Assembly (NCBI RefSeq): GCF_034259325.1
Contig: NZ_JAXIVS010000006.1
Location: forward strand, 310,001-374,000
Direction of reading: 5' to 3'
Source: Hyalangium ruber
Lineage (GTDB): Bacteria; Myxococcota; Myxococcia; Myxococcales; Myxococcaceae
DNA: 64,000 bases
The notes beneath the pieces were generated by a model. That model saw nothing but the letters and a program-made list of their open reading frames with translations, ran no database searches and was not told where the DNA came from. Of this stretch, positions 53,949-63,300 are shown one piece after another. Both the position numbers and the translations under genes were made by a program. Numbering within the stretch: the stretch's first letter is position 1; each line of letters begins with the position of its first letter.

Positions 53949-55502
53949 TCAGTAGGCGCCACTGCGCCGCAGCACGGCGGGCACCGTCTTGAGGAGGATC
54001 TCCAGGTCCAGCCATAGCGACCAGCGGTGGATGTACTCGGTGTCCAGCCGCACCACCTCCTCGAAGTCGGTGATGGAGCTGCGGCCGCTGACCTGCCACA
54101 GGCCGGTGATGCCCGGGCGGGCGCCCAGCCGGCCGAAGTGGTGCTCGCGGTAGGTGGCCAGGTCCGCCTCGAAGAAGGGGCGCGGCCCCACCAGCGACAT
54201 CTCTCCGATGAACACGTTCCAGAGCTGGGGCAGCTCGTCCAGGCTCCACTTGCGCAGGAAGGTGCCCACGCGGGTGACGCGCGGATCATTCGGAATCTTG
54301 AACAGGCGCGCGTCGCCGCTGGCGTTGAGGTGGGCCAGATGCGCCTTCTCCGCGTCCGCGCCCACGCGCATGGTGCGGAACTTGAGCATGCGGAAGGTAC
54401 GGCCCCCGAGCCCCGCGCGCTCCTGGGCGAAGAAGACGGGCCCGCGCGAGTCCAGCTTGATGAGCAGCGCCAGGAACCCCAGCAGGGGAGAGATGGCCAG
54501 CAGGCCCATGCCCGCGCCCAGCAGGTCCACCGCGCGCTTGACCCACAGCTGCTGCCCGCGCAGCGAGGGCACCGTCAGCTCCATGAAGGAGATGGGGTGG
54601 TAGGAGACCTCCGAGGGACGGATCCACCCCATGCGCTCGTAGCGGGACACGGCCAGCAGCCGGCCGCCGCCCGAGACCACCGCCTCCATCAGCGTCTGGA
54701 GCTGGGCATCGCCCACGTAGCCACTGAGCACCACGGTGTCCACCGACTGGCCCTGCATCACCTTCCAGAGATCCTCCAGGGAGCCGAGGACCCCCTTCTG
54801 AGCAGGCGCGGACGCCGGGGTCGGCTGGAGCGTGACCCACCCCAGCACCTCCATGGTGTCCAGGTGCGAGAGGCGCTCGAAGACCTTCTGGGAGGCCGGG
54901 TCGTCCGGATTGCCCAGCAGCAGCACGCGCTCACGCGTCTGGATGAGGTGTCGCAGGGGAATGGAGAGCCGCTCGAGCGCGACCCGCGCGAACAGGGTGG
55001 TGACGCCCAGGCCGACGATGGCCGGCGCGGCGTAGAACAGCACCGGGAGCAGGCCGCGTATCCACATGTCGTTCCAGAGCATGAGGCTCACGGCCAGGGT
55101 GACGCCGCTGAGGATGTGCCGGGGCGAGCGCCACGCGTCTCCCGAGTGATAGGCGCCCGCGACCACCAGCCCCACCAGCAGGGCGACCGCCATCTCCCAC
55201 TCGGAGTAGATGCTGGAGCTGGCGCCTCGCCAGCCGGTCATGTCGGCCAGGCGCTCCAGCCAGCTCACATCTCGCAAGAGGGACAGGATGGTGCGGCTGA
55301 GGACGAAGGCGGTGGCATCCGCGGCAAACAACGCCAGCACGCGACCGATGCCGCGCAGGGCATGCTGGCTCAAAGTACGGGAGGCGCGACGCTGTAGGAT
55401 GACTCGGGGAGAGCTCAGCCACACAAGCTTGCCCGCGGGAGCGCTCTCCGGTGCGGAGGACGCCTCCGGGGAGGGCGGCAGAGGGGTGGCGGGTTGACTC
55501 AC
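53949..55502 (-). CDS. Polyprenyl-phosphate sugar-1-phosphate transferase
   Basis: 517 residues from a GTG at 55500-55502; the further 26 codons to 55580 look like noise. N-terminal membrane region (VLALFAADATAFVLSRTILSL, AVALLVGLVVAGAYHS), a Rossmann-like middle (RERVLLLGNPDDPASQKVFE) and the C-terminal bacterial sugar transferase domain: KRAVDLLGAGMGLLAISPLL, RTFRMLKFRTMRVGADAEK, WSLDELPQLWNVFIGEMSLVG and ARPGITGLWQVSGRSS. It starts exopolysaccharide repeat-unit synthesis. Divergent from the WecG-like gene (108 bp). Confidence 0.92.
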   Translation of the reverse strand: MSQPATPLPPSPEASSAPESAPAGKLVWLSSPRVILQRRASRTLSQHALRGIGRVLALFAADATAFVLSRTILSLLRDVSWLERLADMTGWRGASSSIYSEWEMAVALLVGLVVAGAYHSGDAWRSPRHILSGVTLAVSLMLWNDMWIRGLLPVLFYAAPAIVGLGVTTLFARVALERLSIPLRHLIQTRERVLLLGNPDDPASQKVFERLSHLDTMEVLGWVTLQPTPASAPAQKGVLGSLEDLWKVMQGQSVDTVVLSGYVGDAQLQTLMEAVVSGGGRLLAVSRYERMGWIRPSEVSYHPISFMELTVPSLRGQQLWVKRAVDLLGAGMGLLAISPLLGFLALLIKLDSRGPVFFAQERAGLGGRTFRMLKFRTMRVGADAEKAHLAHLNASGDARLFKIPNDPRVTRVGTFLRKWSLDELPQLWNVFIGEMSLVGPRPFFEADLATYREHHFGRLGARPGITGLWQVSGRSSITDFEEVVRLDTEYIHRWSLWLDLEILLKTVPAVLRRSGAY

Positions 55503-55610
55503 CTGCCCAGTTTGACAGCCCCCGTATCCATGAGTCCATGCCCCGCCAAAAGCCGGAATACCGGCTCTGGCGCCCATCAACTATCCTCTGGCACCCGAGG
55601 AGGATGGAGG

Positions 55611-56399
55611 ATGACGGGCAACCCTGCCCCTACCCTGGAAGCCCGAGCGCGGGGCTTCCTCACGCTGCACGAGCGCATTCGTTGCGTCGATGACGCGAGC
55701 GCTCAGGAGGCCCTCCTGGAGGAGCTGAAGCACCCCTCGCGTCCCTACATTGTCTCCTTCGTCAACGCGCACGCCGCCAACCTGGGGTGGAATACACCCA
55801 GCATGCTGGAGAGCCTGCTGCGCTCGGATCTGCTGTTGCGGGACGGTATCGGCGTGAAGTTGGGGCTCCGGGCCTTCGGCCGACCGCAGGGGCTGAACAT
55901 GGTCGGCACCGACTTCATCCCCAAGATTGCCCGCGCCTACCGAGGCCGCCGGGTGGCCCTGTTCGGCACGCGCTCGCCCTGGCTGGACACCGCCCGCCAG
56001 AGGCTGGAGGCGGACGGGCTGCAGGTGGTGGCCTGCCATGACGGCTTCGCCCCGCCCGAGACGTACCTGGAGCTGGCCGCCGAGGCGAAGCCGGAGCTCA
56101 TCCTCCTGGCCATGGGCATGCCCAAGCAGGAGGAGGTGGCGGTGCGGTTGCGCGAGCGGCTCTCCCATCCCGTGCTCATCGTCAACGGCGGCGCCATCCT
56201 GGACTACCTCGGGGACAAGGTGACGCGCGCCCCCGAGTTCATGCGCAACCACGGCATGGAGTGGGTGTACCGCCTCTATCTGGAGCCCAAGCGCCTGGCC
56301 AGCCGCTACCTTGTCGGCATCCCCGCCTTCTTCTCTCATGTCGCGGTTGCTCGGCTGGTGAGCCCTCGGGGAAGCGCCGGAGGCTCCGAGCCCTTGTGA
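55611..56399 (+). CDS. WecG/TagA/CpsF-family glycosyltransferase
   Basis: 262 residues from ATG 55611 with GGAGG directly upstream (a longer frame begins at 55494). Family motifs: IVSFVNAHAANLGWNT, RDGIGVKLGLRAFG, LLAMGMPKQEEVAVR and NGGAILDYLGDKVTRAPEFM. Transfers a sugar to a lipid-linked intermediate in polysaccharide or glycopolymer synthesis. Its divergent partner starts the same sort of pathway. Confidence 0.92.
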   Translation: MTGNPAPTLEARARGFLTLHERIRCVDDASAQEALLEELKHPSRPYIVSFVNAHAANLGWNTPSMLESLLRSDLLLRDGIGVKLGLRAFGRPQGLNMVGTDFIPKIARAYRGRRVALFGTRSPWLDTARQRLEADGLQVVACHDGFAPPETYLELAAEAKPELILLAMGMPKQEEVAVRLRERLSHPVLIVNGGAILDYLGDKVTRAPEFMRNHGMEWVYRLYLEPKRLASRYLVGIPAFFSHVAVARLVSPRGSAGGSEPL

Positions 56400-56410
56400 G
56401 TGGCGGGGCG

Positions 56411-56761
56411 CTACGCGTTTCGCATGCGCCGCGCGAACACCAGGTCCAGCAGGCTGACGCCGAGGACCATGCCGAGGGAGAAGACCACCCGGTCCCGTCG
56501 CAGGTTCTTGGCCAGCGCCACCCCGAGCAGGCCGATGTCGATGACGTCACCGGCGACGCGCGCCCAGAGCGAGGCCTTGGGCTTGTCCTCGGTGAGCACG
56601 CCGATGCCGGACACCAGCTCCCGAGCCCCCATCATCCGCATCAGGACAGGGTGCTCCCCCGTGCCCGTCTTCTGCCCCAGCCAGTTCGGAGCCACGAGCT
56701 GCGTCAGCCCCAGCGCCACGCTGAAGACACCCAGGCCCCTGGCCACTTGCACATCGGTCAT
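56411..56761 (-). CDS. Small membrane protein (DUF4267-like)
   Basis: 116 residues with about four helices (LGVFSVALGLTQLVAP, LMRMMGARELVSGIGVL, VIDIGLLGVALAKN, FSLGMVLGVSLLDLVFA). The pattern GLGVF..LGLTQLVAPNWLG with GARELVSGIG is that of small membrane proteins near cyclase/dehydrase genes (DUF4267-like). No function assigned. It is convergent with the WecG-like gene, 11 bp apart. Confidence 0.72.
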   Translation of the reverse strand: MTDVQVARGLGVFSVALGLTQLVAPNWLGQKTGTGEHPVLMRMMGARELVSGIGVLTEDKPKASLWARVAGDVIDIGLLGVALAKNLRRDRVVFSLGMVLGVSLLDLVFARRMRNA

Positions 56762-56859
56762 GACACTCCTCCTGTGCTCAGAAGCTGGGCGCGCGCCCGG
56801 AGCCGGGCGAGGGCAGGGCCAGGGCCCCTCCTAGGGGGAGCGAGGAGTCGTCCGCTTGC

Positions 56860-57237
56860 TCAGCGGATCCGGCACACCCCGTCCACCAGCCGGGGCTGAG
56901 GCTTGCGCGTCAGGCCGCAGTTGGACATGACCCCGGCTTCCCGCTGCCAGGACTGCTCGGCTTGCTGGAGCGCGGCGAGCTTGCTCTCGAGCGCTGGCAC
57001 ATCCGTCGTCCGCGAGCAGTAGGCGATGTACTCGCGCGGCCCGCCACAGGCCTTGTTGCCGAACCCGGCGACCGCGCACTCCTCCTGCTGCTCGCAGCCT
57101 TCCGTCTTCGCCAGCGCCCGCGCCTCTTGAGCGAGCCGCTCGGCCTGCTGCTTCAGCGCCTGCTCCTTCTTGGCCGGGCCCGCCGACAACAACAGCGCCG
57201 CCGTCCACGCGCCCAGGTGTCCTGGCAGGAACGTCAT
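56860..57237 (-). CDS. Secreted Cys-containing hypothetical protein
   Basis: 125 residues. A short signal peptide (LGAWTAALLLSAGP) is followed by a helical/coiled-coil segment (EQALKQQAERLAQEARAL) and several Cys (CEQQEECAVAGFGNKACGG, MSNCGLTRKP, DGVCRIR). Start ATG 57235-57237 with GGAGGAGG seven bases upstream. Not recognised. Confidence 0.7.
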   Translation of the reverse strand: MTFLPGHLGAWTAALLLSAGPAKKEQALKQQAERLAQEARALAKTEGCEQQEECAVAGFGNKACGGPREYIAYCSRTTDVPALESKLAALQQAEQSWQREAGVMSNCGLTRKPQPRLVDGVCRIR

Positions 57238-57260
57238 TGGGTGCCTCCTCCATAAAAGAA

Positions 57261-57294
57261 ACGCGCCGGCGGGAGAGCTCCACGCCGGCGCGTT
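57261..57294 (-). terminator. Rho-independent terminator of the giant protease gene
   Basis: ACGCGCCGGCG (57261-57271) pairs with CGCCGGCGCGT (57283-57293) and one more A-T pair (57260/57294), about 12 bp of stem. Read on the minus strand it is followed by TTTCTTTTAT, so it ends transcription of the protease gene that stops at 57395. Confidence 0.75.
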
Positions 57295-57322
57295 CTTGTC
57301 AGTTGCTCGACTCCGAAGCGAG

Positions 57323-57347
57323 CGGGCGGAATGCGCTTCTCCGCCCG
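57323..57347. repeat. Inverted repeat, 8-bp stem
   Basis: CGGGCGGA (57323-57330), 9-base loop, TCCGCCCG (57340-57347). It lies between the terminator and the protease stop and may strengthen mRNA 3'-end structure. Confidence 0.65.
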
Positions 57348-57354
57348 TTCCAAC

Positions 57355-57380
57355 CCGGGGGACTGGCTTCAGTCCCCCGG
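57355..57380. repeat. Inverted repeat, 10-bp stem
   Basis: CCGGGGGACT (57355-57364), 6-base loop, AGTCCCCCGG (57371-57380), perfect. It ends 15 bp before the protease stop codon. Confidence 0.7.
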
Positions 57381-57394
57381 AGTCACGTCAGCCT

Positions 57395-60300
57395 TCAGGC
57401 CGCCTTCGCCCGACGCCGACGGTGCGCGTACCGCGCCAGGGCGAGCAGGCCGAAGTAGATGCTGGCATCCGCACCGGAGGTGGCGCCGCAGCCGCAGCCG
57501 CTGTCGCCGCCGCCGTCGCCATCACCGTCGCCATCGCCGTCGCCGTCGCCGTCACCGTTGGTCTGCGTGGTGACGCTCACCGCGGCGGAGGTGGCCGTGT
57601 TGCCCGCGCCATCGGTGATGATGGCGGTGATGGTGTGCGCCGAGCCGGGGGCAACCTTCGTGCTGTCCCAGCTGACCGTCAGCGGCGACTGGGTGCCGCT
57701 GCCGATCTCCGTGCCGTCCACGAGGATGGCGATCTTCACCAGCGTGGTGCCGGAGGCCACCGCGCCCGCGGCGGTGATGCTCACCGTCCCGGAGACAGTG
57801 TTGCCGTTGACCGGGCTGACCACCGCCACCGTCGGCTGAGCGAACGCCGAGACGTTGGTCTCCGCCGAGCCCGTAACGGTCGCGTTGGCCGCGTCCGTCA
57901 GGGTGATGCTCTTCTGGCCCTGCGTCTTGAACGTCACCGCGAAGCCCTGGAGCCGGCCCTCCGCGAACGTCGCGGTAGGCTCGAAGGTCGCCGCCGAGTC
58001 CGAGCTCGTCACATTGACCGTGCCGGTGTAGGGCGAGGCCAGGTTGCCGTAGCCGTCGAAGGCCTCGGCCGAGAGCGTCGTCTCCTGACCCGCGGACACG
58101 CTCTCCGGCAGCACCACCGCGAAGAGGGTGGCCGGGCCCGGCGTCACCGCGAACGCCGCGCTCGTCGCACCCGCGGCGCCCTGGATGCTCGCCGCCAGCG
58201 TGTAGCCATTGCCCGCCTTGCGCAGGGTCAGGCCGGTGAACGTCGCCACGCCGTTGACCGAGGCGGCCGTGGTGGTGCCCTGCAGCGTGCCGTTCGCCGG
58301 GTTCGTGGCAAGCACCAGCGTCACGTCACCCGTGCCGGTGGGGATGCGCACGCCCAGGGAGTCCTGCAGCTCCACTTCGATGGTGGGCAGCGACTCGCTG
58401 GCCTGGACGCTGGTGGGCAGGGCGCGGAAGGCCAGCCGAGCCACCGGGCCCTGGGCGATGTCGAACGCCGTGCTCGTCGCCGAGGTGAGCGCGCCCGCGC
58501 TGGCCTGGAGCGTGTAGCCCACGCCCGCGGGGCTGACGCTCAGGTCCGCGAAGGAGGCGATGCCACCGACCGCCGCCGCCGTGGTGGTACCCGAGAGCGT
58601 ACCGTTGGAGGGGTTGTTGCCCAGGGCGAGCGTGATGGCGTTCGTGGCGTTGGTGACGAGGTTGCCGAAGGCATCCTCCACCGCGACCTGGATCGCCGGG
58701 GTAATCGTCGTGCCCTGCTGAGCGGTGGACGGCTGGACTCGGAAGGCCAGCGCCGTCGCGGCGGCAGGAGAGACGTCGAACGCGTCGCTGGTGGCATCCG
58801 TCAGCCCGTCCGTGTGAGCCGTCAGCCGGTAGCCCACCGCCGCGCGGGCGATGGACAGGTCGGTGAAGGTCGCCACGCCGTTGACGGCGGCCACCGTGGT
58901 GGTGCCGGCCAGCGCGCCACCCAGGCTCTGCAGAGACAGGGTGATGCTGGCGGTGGAGCTCGTCCGGTTGCCGTTGGCGTCGCGGATCTCCACGGAGACG
59001 GTGCCCAGGCTGGCGCCCGCCGTGGTGGAGGTGGGCTGCTGCGAGAAGGCCAGCTGGGTGGGAGCACCCGTGCTGACGTCGAACGCAGCGCTGGTCGCGC
59101 CCTGGAGCGTGCCGGAGGTCGCGGTCAGCGTGTAGCCCACGCCTGTGTGGCTGATGCTCAGGTTGGCGAAGGAGGCGATGCCGCCGACCGCCGCCACCGT
59201 CGTCGTGCCCGAGAGCGTGCCGTTGGAGGGGTTGTTGCCCAGGGCGAGCGTGATGGTGTTCGTGGCGTTGGTGACGAGGTTACCGAAGGCATCCTCCACC
59301 GCGACCTGGATCGCCGGGGTGATGGTCGTGCCCTGCTGAGCGGTGGACGGCTGGACCCGGAAGGCCAGCGCCGACGCGGCGGCAGGAGAGACGTCGAACG
59401 CGTCACTGGTGGCATCCGTCAGCCCGTTCGTGTGAGCCGTCAGCCGGTAGCCCACCGCCGCGCGGGCGATGGACAGGTCGGTGAAGGTCGCCACACCGTC
59501 GACGGCGGCCACCGTGGTGGTGCCGGCCAGCGCGCCGCTCTGCAGAGACAGGGTGATGCTGGCGGTGGAGCCCGTCCGGTCGCCGTTGGCGTCGCGGATC
59601 TCCACGGAGACGGTGCCCAGGCTGGCGCCCGCCGTGGTGGAGGTAGGCTGCTGCGAGAAGGCCAGCTGGGTGGCGGCACCCGTGCGGACGTTGAACGCAG
59701 CGCTGGTCGCGCCCTGGAGCGTGCCGGAGGTCGCGGCCAGCGTGTAGCCCGTGCCAGCGCGGCTGACGCTCAGGTTGGTGAAGGTGGCCACGCCACTGAC
59801 GGCGGCCACCGTGGTGGTGCCGCCCAGCGTGGCTCCCGTCGGGTTGGCGCCGAGGGCCAGGGTGATGCTGTTCGTGGCGGTCGTGACCGTGTTGCCCTGG
59901 GCATCCAGGACGGTCACCTTGACCGCCGGAGAGATGTTCGTGCCCGCGGCGGCCTCGCTCGGCTGGACGGTGAAGGACAGCCGCGCCGGAGCACCCGCGC
60001 CGACGTTGAAGCTGGAGCTGGTCGCGCTCAGCAGATCGGTCGCGCTCAGCACCAGGGTGTAGCCGGTGCCCACGCGATCGATCGACAGATCCGCGAAGTC
60101 AGCCACGCCGTTCACCGCGTTGACGGTGGTGGTGCCACTCAGCGTGGCGCCGCTCGGGTTGTTGCCGAACGCCACCGACACCGCCGTGGTGGCCCCCGTC
60201 ACCGTGTTCCCGCCCTGGTCGACGATGGTGGCCTGGAGGGACGGGGTGATGGTGCCGCCAGCCGAGGTGTTGGTCGGCTGCCGGGTGATGGTCACGCGGT

Positions 60301-63300
60301 AGGGAGGACCCGCGACGATGTTGAACGCGTTGCTGACCACCGCGGTGAGCGTGCCCGACGTGCTCCTCAGCGTGTAGCCCGTGCCGGGACGGTTGATCGA
60401 CAGGTTGCTGAAGGTGGCCACACCGGCGACGGCCGCCACCGTGGTGGTGCCCGTCAGCGTGCCGCCCGAGGGGTTGGTGCCCAGCGCCATGACGACGTTG
60501 GACGTGGAGGTCGTCTGGTTGCCGAACCGGTCCTGGATGGCCACTCGCACCGCGGGGGCGAGGGGCGTGCCTGCCGTGCCGTTGGCGGGCTGGGTGAGGA
60601 TGGCCAGCCTGTTGGCCGCGGCCGGGTTGATCTGGAACGCCGAGCTGGTGGCGCCCGTGAGGCCCGTGGAGCTGGCGGTCAGGGTGTAACCCGCGCTGGT
60701 CTTGTCGAGGGACAGGTTGGTGAAGCTGGCCACACCGTTGACGGCGGCCACCGTGGTGGTGCCGGACAGCGTGCTGCCACCCGGGTTGTTGCCCAGGGCG
60801 ACGGTGATGCTGTTGGTGCCCGTCGTCACCGGGTTGCCAAAGGCGTCCACCAGACCCACGCGCACGGCCGGGGTGAGGGAGGCGCCCGCGACGGCGGTAG
60901 CGGGGGGCTGCACGGTGAAGGTGAGGCTGGCGGCGGGGCCCGCGGTGACCGTGGTGCTGGCGCTCGCGTTCATGCTCGCGTCCGTGGTGTCCGTCGCGGT
61001 GACCGACTGCGCGCCCAGGGTGCGGAAGGTGATGGGCACGTTGTTCGCCACACCCGCCGTGAACGTCGTGCTGGGAGGCAGCGTGGCCTGCGCGTCCGTG
61101 CTGGTGAACGTCGCGGTGCCGTTGTAGCTGGTCGCCGTCGCGCCGATGGCGTCCACCGCCGTGACGGTGAAGGTGACCGGCGAGCCGGCAGCCGCCGAGG
61201 CGGGCAGCCCCGTGACGCGGTAGGCGACGGCCGGGCCGGGCGGAGGCGTCTGCGTGGTGCAGCTGGCGAACGAGTCCGCGGTGATGCGGACGTCGTCCAC
61301 GTAGAAGCCTTCCACGACGTCGCTGCTGTCGGTGTGGATGCGGAACCCGAACCACACCTTCTGGCCGGCCAGGGCACCCAGGTTGACGGTGACGGGCTTC
61401 AGCGAGCCGTTGGCGCCCAGGTTCGCGCTGGTCCAGATGCGCGTGGTGGCGCTGCTGACCAGCGTGTTGTCGTAGCCGCCCGACGAGATGTACGGCTGCG
61501 TCGTCGAGACCACATCGCCCACGTTGGTCCAAGGACCGGTGGCGCTCGTGGTGCTGTAGACCAGCCAGGCACCGTCGTAGCGGGGCTCGATGTTGTACCA
61601 GACGTTGAACGTCATCTGCGGGCCGATGGTGGAGGCCGGCAGGGTGAAGCCGTTGATGGCGGAGGACACCGAGCCGTTACCGCCCAGCGAGAGGACGAGC
61701 TGCTGGCTGCTGGGGTAGGTGCCGCCGCAGGTGGTGTTGGCCGCGCCGAAGCGGTACGACTTGTTGGGCGACTGGTAGTGGCAGCCGGTGACGATGTTCA
61801 GCGTGTTCGCGTTGCCCGCCTGCGCCGTGGGGATCCAGTACGCGGCGGCGTCCGCCGGCCGGTTGGCGTCCAGGTCATCGAAGTAATTCAGGCCCGGCGT
61901 GACCGCGCCGGTGGCCCGCGAGGAACGCTGGACGGTGTTCGACTCCTGGAGGGTGGCGTTGCTCGTCTCGGTGGCGCGGACCACGTAGTAGTACGCGGCA
62001 CCCGAGGTCAGGTTCAGGTCATCCGAGAAGCTGGTGCCCGTCACGCCCGTGGCGATGCGGTTGCTCGCCGACGGGGTGAAGCCCGGGGCGGTGCTCCGGT
62101 AGATGGAGTAGCTCAGGGTGCCCGCGCAGCTCGGGGTGGCCGCGGACCAGGCCAGGTTGTTGGCGCAGGTGGAGGCCTGGGAGTTGCTGGCGGTGGTGAG
62201 GCCCGCGAAGGTGGGCGCCAGCGTACACGTGCCGGAGGTCGCCGCGGAAACCTCGGTGGACGGCGCCGACTCGGCGCAGTCCACGGCGCGCACCACGTAG
62301 TAGTACGTCGTGATGCCAGACACGCCGCTGTTCACGAACGGCGGGGCCGCCGCCGAGCCCACGCGCTCGTACGGACCGCCCGGGGTGATGGCGCGGTAGA
62401 TGTTGTACGAGGGGGCGCCGGTGGGCGTCCAGCTCACGTCGATGCGGTTGTCGCCATTGGCCGCGGCGGTGATGCCGGTGGGCGCCGTGGGCGCCGACGC
62501 GCAGCTGTTGTAGGCGACGAGCGCGAAGTCCTGGTCGAGCGCGGTGCCGCTGTTCGGCACGCCGTCCGAGTTGATGTTGGTGGCCGTCACCGTGACGGTG
62601 TACGCACCCTCGGCGCCCGCGGGCAGGAAGACGCTCTCCACGTTGTTGGCCGCGTCCGCCGAGCCGCCGGTGACGGAGTTGGCGCCGGTGAAGACGTTGC
62701 CGCGGTAGGTGTTCGCGCCCAGGGTGACCGTGAGGTCCAGGTTGTTGCGCCAGGCGTTGCCCGAGGTGGAGCCGGGCGCGTCCGTCCACGCCAGCGTCAC
62801 GCGGAAGGGCTTGGTCGAGTCGGACACCACGCCGCTGAAGGTCCGCGTCTGGCCGGTGGCGGTGAAGAGGCTGGCCGGGCTCTGGTCATCCAGCAGGCGC
62901 CGGGCGCCGTCGAACGCCATGCCCAGGTCCATCAGGCCCATGCCCTGGTTGTTGGAGAAGAGCGAGTCGTTGGCCCCCACGCCCGTCATGTAGCGGGTGG
63001 AGTTCATCAGGTAGGCCTTCGTCATCGCCGCGCTGGGCGGAGTGAAGCCCTGGTTGATGAAGTACTGGCGCACGAGCGCCGCGCCACCAGCCACCGCCGG
63101 GGTGGAGTGGCTGGTACCGGAGGAGGCCGTGAACCACTGCTGGCCGACCGGGTAGAAGTTGTTGTTGGGACCGCCGCACACGCCGTCGGCGTTGAAGCAC
63201 GAGAGCGCCTGCCCGGTGGGGTTGCCCGGGGTGGGGCTGCGCTGGCCGGCTGCCTGGGCCACGCCGCCGGAGACGTGCGTGCCGGGCGCCATGATGTCCG

